Notes: generated from the letters alone by a model not told the origin. A DNA stretch of 64,000 nucleotides from Chryseobacterium mucoviscidosis (GCF_002177115.1 NZ_MVAG01000147.1:62001-126000), one strand, 5' to 3'; numbered from the stretch's first letter, positions 8,252 to 17,593 are shown. Translations and numbers: made by a program.

Positions 8252-8606
8252 TTTCTTCGTTTTTAATCATTAAACACTCCAATTCATTCAAAGGAAAAAG
8301 TTCTTTGGTTTTCATGTTTTGGATAAATTTTTCGGTTTGGCTTTCATCCAAGACCAAAAGATCCAGATGATAACCCTCTTCAACCAAAACATGGGCATTT
8401 TTCAGTTTGCATTTCGCCTGTACCAAAACATCCCAGTCTTTTCCTTCCAGTTCGTTCCAGCGTTTCAAAGGAAGCCTTCCTCTGCTCCCGAAAAGTAGAA
8501 TCTTTTCTACGGCAGTAATCTCACTAATCTTGTCTTTCAGACGCGTGAGGATATAAGGCAGCACTTGTTCGTGCTGCCAAATAGCCTCGGGTTTTACCTG
8601 GCTCAT
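8238..8606 (-). CDS. Small nucleotidyltransferase (MNT/pol-beta fold)
   Basis: A 122-residue protein with the pol-beta nucleotidyltransferase core: GSRGR at residues ~42-46, then DWDVLV about 15 residues later supplying the first two carboxylates, and LDLLVLD as the probable third acidic strand. MNT-type enzymes transfer nucleotides to proteins or small molecules. It overlaps the start of the toxin gene by 14 bases and starts 30 bases after the 1380-residue gene. Because the same gene is present as a fragment beside the deleted toxin copy (5081-5265), it seems to belong to the toxin unit, perhaps modifying or silencing it. It is not a standard HEPN/MNT pair, since no HEPN partner is adjacent. 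Confidence 0.75.
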   Translation of the reverse strand: MSQVKPEAIWQHEQVLPYILTRLKDKISEITAVEKILLFGSRGRLPLKRWNELEGKDWDVLVQAKCKLKNAHVLVEEGYHLDLLVLDESQTEKFIQNMKTKELFPLNELECLMIKNEENGNI

Positions 8607-8636
8607 TTCTAAAAATTTTAGATTCTAAATTTTAGA

Positions 8637-11600
8637 TTACACCAAAAACCTTGTTAATGGAATATTTTCTGAAAGCTCTTGCTCGGTAATTTCAACTCCT
8701 TTTGCGTCCAAAATTCTATTAGGAATAGATTTAATAGTATATTCTGGTGATGAAATTTTTAGATAGGAGATACCATCCGTAGTAAAATCAAGCTGATCTA
8801 ATTCTTTTGAGTCATGAGGTTTAATGAAATTAAACTTCTTAACTTTACCAATGTTTATTTTAAAAGTAATTCCATTTTCTCCTGTAGGATAGGCTTCTAC
8901 ACCTTCTATTGCTGAAATTTCGTTCGCTAAAGCCTGATAGAATTTTACAGAAGAATCTGTTAGCTTCCAATTAGCATCTTTATCAATAATAATTTCATTT
9001 CCTAAACAAGTATATTTTCTTGGAAATTCTGTTTTATTGTATAAATCTTCAATTGTTTTATAATCAACTAAATCCATTTTATTAAAACTAATTTCCATCC
9101 ATTTATCTTCGGATTGCCCGATTTGATTTTGGTTCATTTCAAAATTTGTAGCACACATTTCGCCCAGATTATCATCAAACTTCACTCCCGGCTCACAATT
9201 GCATGGCAATGCTTTTTCTACTCTCAAACCGATAGAATCTGCCTGAAGAATGGTAAGTGATGTAGGAATTCTTTCTCTCCAAGGCTCTCCTTCTTTGGTT
9301 GCTTTCGGAGATCTCATTTCATCAACGATGGACAAGAACAACGGATCATCAATTACCGGAACTTCTCCTCCGTTCCATATCTGTCCTGTCGCAAGGAAGT
9401 GTCTTACCGCTTCTTCGAAGCCCGGACGTACCGTCACAATAACTCTCGCCATACCAGACTGCATAAATGCTCTGAAAACAGGATCATTATCATCAAACTG
9501 ATACAGATCTGCCCAGGATTTTCTTTCGCCCCAGTAGTAAGGATAGAAATAGTAGCTCATGATTTCCCACTCAAATGCCTGCTCCATGAATTTTGCAAAT
9601 GCGGCATACTGATCCAGTTTCTCATCTACTTTAATATCTGTATTCAGGAAGGTTTCATCTCCGGAAGAATAGCCGTTGTTGTAATATTTCCCTCTGCCGA
9701 AGGTAAGATCTACGTTAGGATTCTGCTCCAGCATATAAGAAATACAGTTTCTTCTTAAAATAGTATTCTCAATTTTTCTGTAGAACCCAGGATTTGAGCC
9801 TTTGATCTCAACGCCCATCGCTTTTATTTCAGCTAAAGCCTGGTTATACTTATCCATTTCCAATTCATAGGCTTCAATAATTTTGTTGAAGGTTTTTTGC
9901 AGCCAAGCATTTTTTGCTTCTTGAGTTAATTCAACATCAATAATAAAATTTGAAGTCCCTGCAAATTCATTAAATCCTGTAGATGATATAGGCACAGATT
10001 TTGAATAGGGTTTCGGGAATTTTTTTCTATCAAATACATTTGCTTGTCCCCACAACCCCCATTGATGATAATGCAGATCCCCTAAAAGCAAATTCACATT
10101 TGAGCCATCTCCATCAGACGCTGCTGAAAAACTTGCTAATCCATATGTTGCAATATATCCATCGGGTATCTGAATCTCATCTTTCATTGTATAAAATTCA
10201 ATTTCTGAAATATCTTTAGAAGTTTGCCCATTTAAAGATTTACCAATACTAAATGATTCAACAGGTCTTTCATCTATTTCTACACTATATTTACTTAACC
10301 AAAATTTCAGTTTTGTTTCATCCTCCAATGAAGAAAAATTTTCTAATTTTTGTACATTAGACTCTCTCGGATCAACCGGTTTTACCAATTGGTTTTCCTG
10401 ATTTTTAGAAATTGTCATCCCTAGTTTATGAAGTTTTGCAGGCTCAGGAACCATGAATTCAAACATCATTCTCTTACCATAGTTGTAGATCTGGTTCTTA
10501 ACTACTTTATCTACCCAACGATACACGCCTACTACATGGCTGCTTCCTTTGGTATTATCAAAACCATGTTTATTATTTTCTTCAAACTCTTCGATAATCT
10601 TATCAATACGCTCTTCTTTTACTTTGGTAACAATTCTGTCCAAAGCTCTTGCCGTTATATCTTTGGCTTCCGTAACCGCCTGTCTGTTGCTTTCCTCTTT
10701 GGAATTGTGGGTAGCGTAATTGGCTCCAACATTTAAACCATACTTATTATCTCCCATCCCCCAACTAGCATTAAATCCAGCCTGCGCTGCAAAATCTTTA
10801 GATTCCTGAAGGATTTTAGAAATCTCGCTCTGCATTTCGTGCCTGTCGGTAGAAGTGGTATCGGACAGTTTTTCTTTTTCAGATTCAGTCGATTTTGTTG
10901 TTTGATTTTCGCTTCTTCTGAGCTTTCTTGTCGCTCTTTCTTTATATTCTCTCGCCATGATGTTTTCGATGTGTGCCACATCTCCTTCTACATAGCAATA
11001 AGTGGATTGTTCTACTTTTTTATAATCGGTAATCCCGATATTCTTCATTCCAAATCCTGAAGGAATAAAAGTTCCCTTAGGATTAGCTGCTGTTGTTCCG
11101 GAGCTCGTTCCTGTTCCTGTTCCTGTTCCTGTTCCTGCTCCCGTTCCTGTTCCCGTATTCCCTCTGTCTTTTGCTGTAAATGTTCCGGGTCCTTCAAACC
11201 TGTAAGAGCTGTTAGCCGTCACAGTAAGAGTAGCTTCCATCGTATAATCAAGACCATCATTCAGCGTAACCTCACCTTCCAGTTTTACAATTTCATACTT
11301 CGATATGATACTGTTGGGAATTTTGTTTAGCCCGTTAAATAAGACACTAACATTCGGCGCACTATACACATCAGCGGTTGATGCTGTCGCAATGATTTGC
11401 TGGTCATGTCCTTTTAATGTGTAACTTCCGCTTACTATACTTACAGGATTATTAATGTCGGTTCTTATCATCATATTGTGTTCGCTGCTCATAAAGGGAA
11501 GCCATGTTCTTGCAAACATCGGAATCACCGAATTACTGGATGAAGTACTACCCACAGGAACAACCACTCCTCCCACATTCGCATAGGTCTGCTGATTAAG

Positions 11601-12779
11601 CACGGTATTGTTGAGAACTGTCTGCTGTAAAGACTGGTTATTCTGAGTAATCGCTGTATTAATCTCATCATAAGTAGAAATTGCGGATAACGCAGCAGAA
11701 ATACTTGCTGTTCCAAACACTCTGCAAAGCGCCTCTTTCTCTTCCTTTCCAAGAGATCTTTCCAAAGCAGAAGCATCAATCTCCGGAGCAAAACTGAAGG
11801 TGAATTCCGGAAGCTCGATCTCACTGTAGGAGATGTTCATAATTTCATCTTTGATTCTGTGAAGCTCCATATCCAATTCGCTGTTGGCATAGAATTTCTC
11901 CGGATCTGCAACACTCAGTTGGGTAAGATAATTGATTCTGTTCTCAAGAATCTGTTTTCTGTTATCTGCAGCCGCCGTTTCTTTCTGAAGTTGCTTCTGA
12001 AGGGGCTTTACTTCAGCCTGATAATTAGAAAAGGCAATTTTATAAGCGTCATCATATTCTTTTTTATAATTATCCTGTAGTTTCTTCAACGTTGCAGACA
12101 GGTTCTGATTCTGCTCAAGCAGCATTGTTGCTTCTGCCATTTTCATACTCTTTTGATCGTACATCACTGTTTTGGATGTAGATTGCGGATTTGGTGACGG
12201 TACGGTAGAATTCGGCGCCTTGAAGAGTTCTTTCGGCAATACAACTTTGGCCTTTATTACATCCTGATAGATTTCTTCAGAAAATTCATATACAGAAAGG
12301 ATATGATTAAGGTGCAAGAACTGCATAATCGTTTCTTTAGCATAAAAATCTTTCTGAGTTACTACCTGATAAATTAAATTATCCCAGATAACAGAATAGT
12401 CCGTAATTACAGCAGGCATATTAGTTGCCAAATAATCATTATATTTTTTAATCTTCTCATCAAATTCAGATTTGTTTGCTGTAGCCTTATTTCTCGCTAC
12501 CCAGACAGCTAATTCATAAAAGGCAGCATAACCAAGTTTCAGATCTTCTTCAGTTAGTATTGTAAATCCGGAAATATTACCCGGGTTTTCAAGAAGCTTT
12601 TGTAAAGACATTGTTGAATTAACTTTGCTGTCAATAAGGCTGTTGGTACGCGAGTTGTGATCCCTGAATATAAATCTTCTATTGATATTTTTAGGATCCG
12701 AAAGTTCCGGATTTCTTGAAGCGGCAAATCTGAACAGAGTCTGTGAACTGTTGTTTGTATTTAAATCGGTTGTAGACAT
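8637..12779 (-). CDS. Very large protein of unknown family (1380 aa)
   Basis: A 1380-residue protein with no signal peptide and no family I can name. Visible parts: an N-terminal helical region (1-200), a coiled coil rich in K/Q/E (about 205-300), a beta-rich segment, a Gly-Thr linker near residue 550 encoded by a hexanucleotide repeat, a Ser/Lys/Glu helical stretch followed by an amphipathic segment (about 660-760), and a long beta-rich C-terminal half. It lies between a tail-fibre-like gene and the nucleotidyltransferase/toxin genes and shares a leader with the former. It may help deliver or carry the toxin; that is inference from position. Confidence 0.6.
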   Translation of the reverse strand: MSTTDLNTNNSSQTLFRFAASRNPELSDPKNINRRFIFRDHNSRTNSLIDSKVNSTMSLQKLLENPGNISGFTILTEEDLKLGYAAFYELAVWVARNKATANKSEFDEKIKKYNDYLATNMPAVITDYSVIWDNLIYQVVTQKDFYAKETIMQFLHLNHILSVYEFSEEIYQDVIKAKVVLPKELFKAPNSTVPSPNPQSTSKTVMYDQKSMKMAEATMLLEQNQNLSATLKKLQDNYKKEYDDAYKIAFSNYQAEVKPLQKQLQKETAAADNRKQILENRINYLTQLSVADPEKFYANSELDMELHRIKDEIMNISYSEIELPEFTFSFAPEIDASALERSLGKEEKEALCRVFGTASISAALSAISTYDEINTAITQNNQSLQQTVLNNTVLNQQTYANVGGVVVPVGSTSSSNSVIPMFARTWLPFMSSEHNMMIRTDINNPVSIVSGSYTLKGHDQQIIATASTADVYSAPNVSVLFNGLNKIPNSIISKYEIVKLEGEVTLNDGLDYTMEATLTVTANSSYRFEGPGTFTAKDRGNTGTGTGAGTGTGTGTGTSSGTTAANPKGTFIPSGFGMKNIGITDYKKVEQSTYCYVEGDVAHIENIMAREYKERATRKLRRSENQTTKSTESEKEKLSDTTSTDRHEMQSEISKILQESKDFAAQAGFNASWGMGDNKYGLNVGANYATHNSKEESNRQAVTEAKDITARALDRIVTKVKEERIDKIIEEFEENNKHGFDNTKGSSHVVGVYRWVDKVVKNQIYNYGKRMMFEFMVPEPAKLHKLGMTISKNQENQLVKPVDPRESNVQKLENFSSLEDETKLKFWLSKYSVEIDERPVESFSIGKSLNGQTSKDISEIEFYTMKDEIQIPDGYIATYGLASFSAASDGDGSNVNLLLGDLHYHQWGLWGQANVFDRKKFPKPYSKSVPISSTGFNEFAGTSNFIIDVELTQEAKNAWLQKTFNKIIEAYELEMDKYNQALAEIKAMGVEIKGSNPGFYRKIENTILRRNCISYMLEQNPNVDLTFGRGKYYNNGYSSGDETFLNTDIKVDEKLDQYAAFAKFMEQAFEWEIMSYYFYPYYWGERKSWADLYQFDDNDPVFRAFMQSGMARVIVTVRPGFEEAVRHFLATGQIWNGGEVPVIDDPLFLSIVDEMRSPKATKEGEPWRERIPTSLTILQADSIGLRVEKALPCNCEPGVKFDDNLGEMCATNFEMNQNQIGQSEDKWMEISFNKMDLVDYKTIEDLYNKTEFPRKYTCLGNEIIIDKDANWKLTDSSVKFYQALANEISAIEGVEAYPTGENGITFKINIGKVKKFNFIKPHDSKELDQLDFTTDGISYLKISSPEYTIKSIPNRILDAKGVEITEQELSENIPLTRFLV
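11107..11154. repeat. Hexanucleotide tandem repeat (GTTCCT, 8 units)
   Basis: Eight consecutive six-base units, five perfect GTTCCT followed by GCTCCC, GTTCCT and GTTCCC. On the minus strand it encodes a run of alternating Gly-Thr (one Ala) in the 1380-residue protein. Change in copy number would keep the frame and only alter linker length. Confidence 0.9.
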
Positions 12780-12888
12780 TTTCTTTTTTTTGGTTTTAAA
12801 ATTAAAGTTGAAACAATCCTTTTTATTAGGTCATTTCGTATATTCAGCCCTATTTTTTAAGGTGGTTCCCGACTTCGCTATCCACCTT
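12780..12888 (-). promoter_or_regulatory. Conserved 5' leader A (inverted repeat AAGGTGG/CCACCTT)
   Basis: The leader of the 1380-residue gene aligns with that of the tail-fibre-like gene. Shared parts on the plus strand are GGTTTTAARATTAAAGTTG, then TTTTTATTAG, then ATTTTTTAAGGTGGT, and CTATCCACCTT or its close variant. The arms AAGGTGG and CCACCTT (12859-12888) could form a seven-bp stem with a 16-base loop about 80 bases before the ATG. It is not a terminator, as no T-run follows in the direction of transcription. Confidence 0.55.
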
Positions 12889-13021
12889 CTTGCTTAATCT
12901 TTCTTATCATTGATCATCTTATTTTTAGACATATTATACCTTATCCAACATTTTGAAAATGTCGAATTAAAAGGATTTAAAAAAAATTGAATGTTTGCTT
13001 GTGTTCTTTTTATTATTGAAA

Positions 13022-13029
13022 CAAAGATA
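13022..13029 (-). promoter_or_regulatory. Candidate -7 box TATCTTTG
   Basis: On the minus strand TATCTTTG fits the Bacteroidetes -7 consensus TAnnTTTG. It lies just downstream of an ATTGCG/CGCAAT inverted repeat. It would give a leader of roughly 235 bases for the 1380-residue gene. No clear -33 element is seen. Confidence 0.4.
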
Positions 13030-13080
13030 TTGCGCAACAGCGACAGAACTTGACGCAATAAAAATATTATCTCTTAATTA

Positions 13081-15339
13081 TTACATTTTTTTGAAGCCTG
13101 TTTCATTATAAAGTAATACTTCCATTGCATCATTGATGTATAAAGTTATCTGCATTTCAGGAGATAATGTATAAGATTTCAAACCTTCAACATTCAGATT
13201 AACAGAAAATCTGCATAAGTTGAAAACGACTATTGTTTGCCTTTTGACAAGCTCTCTGATATTCAAATCTGTTCCGTCTTTAAAAAGTACATGAACCAAT
13301 TTCTTTTTACTATTTACATCATAGCTGCCGTTTCCTTCTAGAGAAAATTCATCCGGCTGAATCTTAAGAACGTCATCCTCTAAAATCACCTCTTCCGAGG
13401 CAGACGAATTATCAATAGAATTATTCCATTTTGTGATATTATCCGCTGTAAAATCATTAGATCCCCAATGTCTTATCCAATCACTCCACAATCCATCCGC
13501 CTTGGTTCTGCTTAGAATATTTCCCGTAAATCTTTCGGTCTGAATTTGCGAAGCAGAATATATATTTTCTGTTTCAAAATGTAAAAAAGCTCTTTTCCCA
13601 TCTTCCGGTCCTGAATAATTTCCGGTTTCAAGAGTTCCATTTCCTACAGCGTAAAATCCGGAACGTTCAATATCATTTGCACTTTTTCCACTACCAAAGA
13701 ATTCCATGGGCTTTGCACTGAAAAGATATGAAATTCCATAATTATGTCTAATAAAAGGCATTGTCAGCTCTCCTCCATAAAATCCTATTCCTACTGCATT
13801 ATTTTCTCTTTCTGCTTTGTATTCCGGATTGAAGTTCCCTTTATCCCAAACTCTATTTCCTTTCACATATGTACCAGAATCATCTACTAAAAGTAAGTTT
13901 TGGGAGGTATCATGATAAGGTTTAACAGCAAATCCTGTCGAAACACCGAACCCATCTGTGTCATCAGCAAAGTGTTTTACATAATGTGCAATATCATGCT
14001 CTCCTTTTAATCTAATTTCTTTCCCTTCATTAATTGATATATTCGTAAAGTATTTGACTATTTCTTTATAAAAATTAACTACATTAAAAGGATTATCATT
14101 ATCATTTCCCGCCCAAAATCTAATAGGTTGACCGGCTTGGTTTGCCATAATATCAAGCCCACCTATTACATTCGTGGAAATTCCGTATCCGAAATCTGAA
14201 CCTAAATTATAAAATGTAGATTCTTTAGAAACCTTACCTGGAGCCGTCATTGCTAACCCGAACCATTCATACGTTGTACTTTTTAATCCTGCAGTAAATG
14301 TTTTATGACTATCAATCGTCTGAGCAGTATTTAGCGTAACAGGATTTAAGTTATCTGTATTCCAATAATCTGTGTAAGACTGATACTCAGATTGATTTTG
14401 AAAAGTATTTTGATACTGTCTTAGTCCAAAACCATTTTTCTTAAAAACCAATAAGTTCTGACTTCCTCCAGTCGCATCTCTGTATCCCCCAAAATGAATA
14501 TAATCGGCCCAAGGATAAGTATTATTATTATTCCATGAAGTAAATCCAAACTGGAGTTTAGTGGGTAAAATATTTACCGCTTTTATACTTCTATTGTCGA
14601 TATATCTCAAATAGCTTCTCCAATCAATAATTTCATTTTCAGTAATCTGATTTGCTGCATGAGAAGTTGAAATATAATTATTTAAATCTAAATTATTTGT
14701 TGTAAAAACTTCGCCATCATTTATTTTTAAAACTCCAGACGGAGTCAATCTAAGCTGCGCCGATCCATCATTATTAGTACCAATGGTAAAATTATTACCA
14801 ATAGCTCCTAAACTCCAATTTGTATCTGATGTAAATCCTATTCGTGGATAATATTGTCCACTACCATAATCCTTATATCCGAACAATAAGTTCTTTCCAC
14901 CAGGTGTATTTGTAGAAAGAGGTTTTGCATTCGGGTCAAATAAACCGTCTGGTGTATAAGAGTTATAAATGGTATCAAACCTTTTTTTGCCAGTTACATT
15001 CTGAGCTGTATCTAATGTTACGTAATCCGCTGGATTAAGATTTGAAGTTGCATTGATTTCTAAATATACAGAACCACTCCATCGAAACTGTTTATTATCC
15101 TCAGTGGTAATATATATTTTTCCTTTTTCTCCAAACTGTGGCAATTCTGCGTATTTGCTGAACTCTAACACATCATCTACATAACTGGGTAGCTGCCCCG
15201 CCGGAACTTTACCATTAACTAGATCTGCCTTCTTCCTCCAGTCAGGATGAGCAGGCGGAAAATCTCTGTGTGTGTGCCAATACGACTGCATCCAGTCCCA
15301 AAAGTTTTGAGACAGAGTTGTTTTCTCATTTGTTGACAT
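13081..15339 (-). CDS. Phage tail-fibre-like protein
   Basis: A 752-residue protein, beta-rich and full of Asn, Gly, Thr and aromatic residues. Its N-terminal 100 residues carry a segment common in phage and tailocin fibres: HTHRDFPPAHPDW, then PSYVDDVLEF, then GEKGKIYITTEDNKQFRWSG. Several degenerate internal repeats follow (TLDTAQNVTGKKRF, TLNTAQTIDSHKTF). No other structural phage gene is in view, so it is a stray or repurposed fibre, not part of a prophage. It is transcribed toward the 1380-residue gene, about 300 bases away, with which it shares a leader sequence. Confidence 0.65.
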   Translation of the reverse strand: MSTNEKTTLSQNFWDWMQSYWHTHRDFPPAHPDWRKKADLVNGKVPAGQLPSYVDDVLEFSKYAELPQFGEKGKIYITTEDNKQFRWSGSVYLEINATSNLNPADYVTLDTAQNVTGKKRFDTIYNSYTPDGLFDPNAKPLSTNTPGGKNLLFGYKDYGSGQYYPRIGFTSDTNWSLGAIGNNFTIGTNNDGSAQLRLTPSGVLKINDGEVFTTNNLDLNNYISTSHAANQITENEIIDWRSYLRYIDNRSIKAVNILPTKLQFGFTSWNNNNTYPWADYIHFGGYRDATGGSQNLLVFKKNGFGLRQYQNTFQNQSEYQSYTDYWNTDNLNPVTLNTAQTIDSHKTFTAGLKSTTYEWFGLAMTAPGKVSKESTFYNLGSDFGYGISTNVIGGLDIMANQAGQPIRFWAGNDNDNPFNVVNFYKEIVKYFTNISINEGKEIRLKGEHDIAHYVKHFADDTDGFGVSTGFAVKPYHDTSQNLLLVDDSGTYVKGNRVWDKGNFNPEYKAERENNAVGIGFYGGELTMPFIRHNYGISYLFSAKPMEFFGSGKSANDIERSGFYAVGNGTLETGNYSGPEDGKRAFLHFETENIYSASQIQTERFTGNILSRTKADGLWSDWIRHWGSNDFTADNITKWNNSIDNSSASEEVILEDDVLKIQPDEFSLEGNGSYDVNSKKKLVHVLFKDGTDLNIRELVKRQTIVVFNLCRFSVNLNVEGLKSYTLSPEMQITLYINDAMEVLLYNETGFKKM

Positions 15340-15452
15340 TTTTTTATTATTTTTGTTTTGGTTTTAAGATTAAAGTTGGAAGTTCTTTTTATTAGATTAC
15401 TTCCGTTTTAGCCTTATTTTTTAAGGTGGTGTCCGGCTTGGATATCCACCTT
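15340..15452 (-). promoter_or_regulatory. Conserved 5' leader B (inverted repeat AAGGTGG/CCACCTT)
   Basis: The leader of the tail-fibre-like gene is a second copy of the leader at 12780-12888, with the arms AAGGTGG and CCACCTT at 15423-15452 and the same spacing to the ATG within about ten bases. The loop sequence differs while the arms are kept, which suggests that pairing matters. Confidence 0.55.
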
Positions 15453-15488
15453 AATTTTTGATATTCATTTTCATCCTTTTTCTTTCTA

Positions 15489-15496
15489 CAAATATC
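15489..15496 (-). promoter_or_regulatory. Candidate -7 box GATATTTG
   Basis: On the minus strand GATATTTG is one base from TAnnTTTG. It lies ~40 bases upstream of leader B and next to a GCGAC/GTCGT imperfect inverted repeat. Weak evidence on its own. Confidence 0.3.
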
Positions 15497-15559
15497 GTCC
15501 GGCGTGGCGACAAAACTCGTCGTATTAAATTGATTTCTAATTATTTTCGCAAAAAAAGA

Positions 15560-15812
15560 TTAATAAAAAGCAAAAGTAAGCAAAACGATTAAAACCTTTG
15601 CTATACAATGTTTTATAAAATAGTAGTCGTAGTTTGGAACTCGGTGTCTGATAGGTTTTGGGCTTAAAATGACAAGATTGGGTTACTAATTCGTTACCGA
15701 TTGACAAAAGTAATGATATAGCCTAACTGGCTATATTTCAGTATTTTGCTCTACTTTTTCCATTTCCTTGTAACTCAGTATAATTTAATTTTAAACATTA
15801 AACATTTGAGTT
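15560..15812. other. Probable left end of the ICE (attachment region and int promoter)
   Basis: This gap separates the chromosomal toxin locus from the integrase. It contains closely spaced GCAAAA repeats (15570-15586), the GTTAC pair near 15672 and 15683, and a seven-bp inverted repeat TATAGCC/GGCTATA at 15717-15735. Repeats of this sort next to int are typical of integrase arm and core sites. The right end is outside the window, so the exact att core cannot be fixed. No tRNA gene is seen here. Confidence 0.35.
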
Positions 15813-17063
15813 ATGGAGCAGACAAAAAAATCGACGTTCAAACTGCTTTTCTATTTGAAAAAGAACGAACTGAAAAAGAACGGTAATGCACCGATTATGG
15901 CACGTATTACCATTGACGGAACAGCTAAGACTCTGGGTACAAAGTTAGAAATAAACCCCAATAATTGGGATTTAAAGTATGGAAGAGTTGAGGGAAAAAG
16001 TGCCGTTGCATTGAACATTAACCAGAAACTGGATAACATACGTGGACGTATCGACAAGATATACGAAGACATGCAGAAACACGAAGGCTTTGCCACCGCA
16101 CAGAAAGTAAAACTTTCTTTTCTTGGTGTCGGTGTAATGGATGATGCAATATTAAAAGTATTCAACGATCAAAACGAAGATTTCAAAAGATTGGTTGAAA
16201 AAGAAGAACGTTCACAAAGCACCTATAACAAGTATATCACGGTTTACAATCATCTTACCAATTTTATTAAAGAACGCTATCATCGTGATGATATGGCATT
16301 CCGGGAGTTGACTCCGGAGTTTATCCGTGAGTTCGATTTTTATCTTAGATACGATTTACAATCTTCGCATAATACAGTATGGGTTTACACAATGCCTGTT
16401 TTAAGTCTTGTCGAATTGGCTATCAAAAAAGGCTTGATACGTGATAATCCTTTTCAGGATTATGAGATAAATATGCAGGAAACCGACAGAGGTTATATTT
16501 TGAAAGAAGATGTTGAGAAACTGATGAAATGTGTACCGTCACACCCAAGATATGAGCTTGTAAAAAATCTCTTTATCTTTAGTTGTTTCACCGGACTTGC
16601 TTATGCAGACATCAAGAAATTAACCCGAAATAATATCCAATCTTTCTTTGACGGCCATCAATGGATCATCAGCAGGAGAAAGAAATCGGATATTGCGTCC
16701 AATGTTAGGTTGATGGAAATCCCAAAACGCATCATTGAGAAATATCAAGGTACGACAAGGAATGAATTTATCTTCCCGGTTCCTACAAATGCAACCTGTA
16801 ACAATCACGTCAGTAAACTGATTGAAACAGCAGAAATAATTACAGAACAGAAAGTAACTTTTCACACCGCAAGACATACTTTCGGAACAATGTTTTTGAC
16901 GGAGGGTGTACCACTAGAAAGCCTTAGCAAAATGATGGGACATAAAAACATCTCCACCACACAGATCTATGCCAAAATCACCAGTCAGAAAATAAGCAAG
17001 GATATGGATTTGGTTGCCCCAAAATTTCAGGCTATGGAGGACGCATTTTTAGCGGTCATCTAA
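15813..17063 (+). CDS. int: Tyrosine recombinase, ICE integrase
   Basis: A 416-residue integrase of the Bacteroidetes ICE type. It has an N-terminal arm-DNA-binding domain (1-100), a SAM-like core-binding domain (about 110-215) and a C-terminal catalytic domain. Catalytic residues seen are H351 and R354 (HTARH), H377 (GHKN) and the nucleophile Y386 (IYAKI). The place of the first catalytic arginine reads TGLAYADI, so this Arg is missing, as in the IntDOT group. It integrates and excises the element; the two excisionase-like genes at 27.2-27.8 kb are its likely directionality partners. A good terminator follows. Confidence 0.93.
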   Translation: MEQTKKSTFKLLFYLKKNELKKNGNAPIMARITIDGTAKTLGTKLEINPNNWDLKYGRVEGKSAVALNINQKLDNIRGRIDKIYEDMQKHEGFATAQKVKLSFLGVGVMDDAILKVFNDQNEDFKRLVEKEERSQSTYNKYITVYNHLTNFIKERYHRDDMAFRELTPEFIREFDFYLRYDLQSSHNTVWVYTMPVLSLVELAIKKGLIRDNPFQDYEINMQETDRGYILKEDVEKLMKCVPSHPRYELVKNLFIFSCFTGLAYADIKKLTRNNIQSFFDGHQWIISRRKKSDIASNVRLMEIPKRIIEKYQGTTRNEFIFPVPTNATCNNHVSKLIETAEIITEQKVTFHTARHTFGTMFLTEGVPLESLSKMMGHKNISTTQIYAKITSQKISKDMDLVAPKFQAMEDAFLAVI

Positions 17064-17088
17064 ATTAGCTTTTAATATTTCACAACAG

Positions 17089-17117
17089 AGCAGAACTTAT
17101 TGGTTCTGCTTTTTTTA
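17089..17117 (+). terminator. Rho-independent terminator of int
   Basis: Arms AGCAGAAC and GTTCTGCT with a six-base loop, then a run of T. It lies 25 bases after the integrase stop. Confidence 0.85.
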
Positions 17118-17593
17118 TGCCCATATTTTACAGCCAAAGTACATTTACCTCCCTTCCAATTCCTTCGCTGTAAAAGAACTTTTATGGCTATTTTCTAAAT
17201 AGAAAATTGAAAAACAAACTCCTTATCCATTCCCCTTTCCCTTTCATTTTTCAAATCTCTCTTATAGGCTTTAATAGCCTGGAATTTATTTCAAAATAAT
17301 TACAACAAAATATTTCCATAATCAACCGGTAAAAAGGCAGCCAAAGTACGGCGGCCACCCCACGCTCAATCCCAGCCAAAAGACTACGGCATAAACGGTT
17401 TCCTCCCTAAAGGTACCCTCCAATTATTCCGTTTCCTTTTGGCTTTTCCTCTTGACCGCCTTGATAGTCTGCTTTCTTTTTTCCGGTTTTTCTTTTGGAA
17501 AAAATTATGCGGAGCGGAGCAAACAACAACAGGAAGCAGGAAACGAGAAAAGTGAACGTAACAAAATGTAAAATTTTTAAAACAGGAACGATT
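17118..17593. other. Non-coding gap between int and ssb
   Basis: About 475 bases with no convincing gene. A 91-codon frame on the minus strand (17407-17682) is rich in basic residues and overlaps ssb, so I treat it as chance. An in-frame extension of ssb to 17495 is also judged untranslated. The region likely holds the ssb promoter, but no clear TAnnTTTG box is seen. Confidence 0.4.

Noticed and set aside
8238..8606. MNT half of a HEPN/MNT toxin-antitoxin pair
   Set aside because: No HEPN gene is adjacent, and its duplicated fragment travels with the toxin unit instead.
11107..11154. CRISPR-like array
   Set aside because: The repeat is a simple hexanucleotide tract without spacers, and it is coding. 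No CRISPR array or cas gene was seen in the window.
9250..12080. Several 70-120 codon frames antisense to the 1380-residue gene
   Set aside because: They lie wholly within a long, well-formed gene on the other strand, lack family motifs and have low-complexity composition typical of shadow frames.
13081..15339. Prophage remnant around the tail-fibre-like gene
   Set aside because: No capsid, terminase, baseplate, sheath or lysis genes are near; only the fibre-like protein shows phage resemblance.
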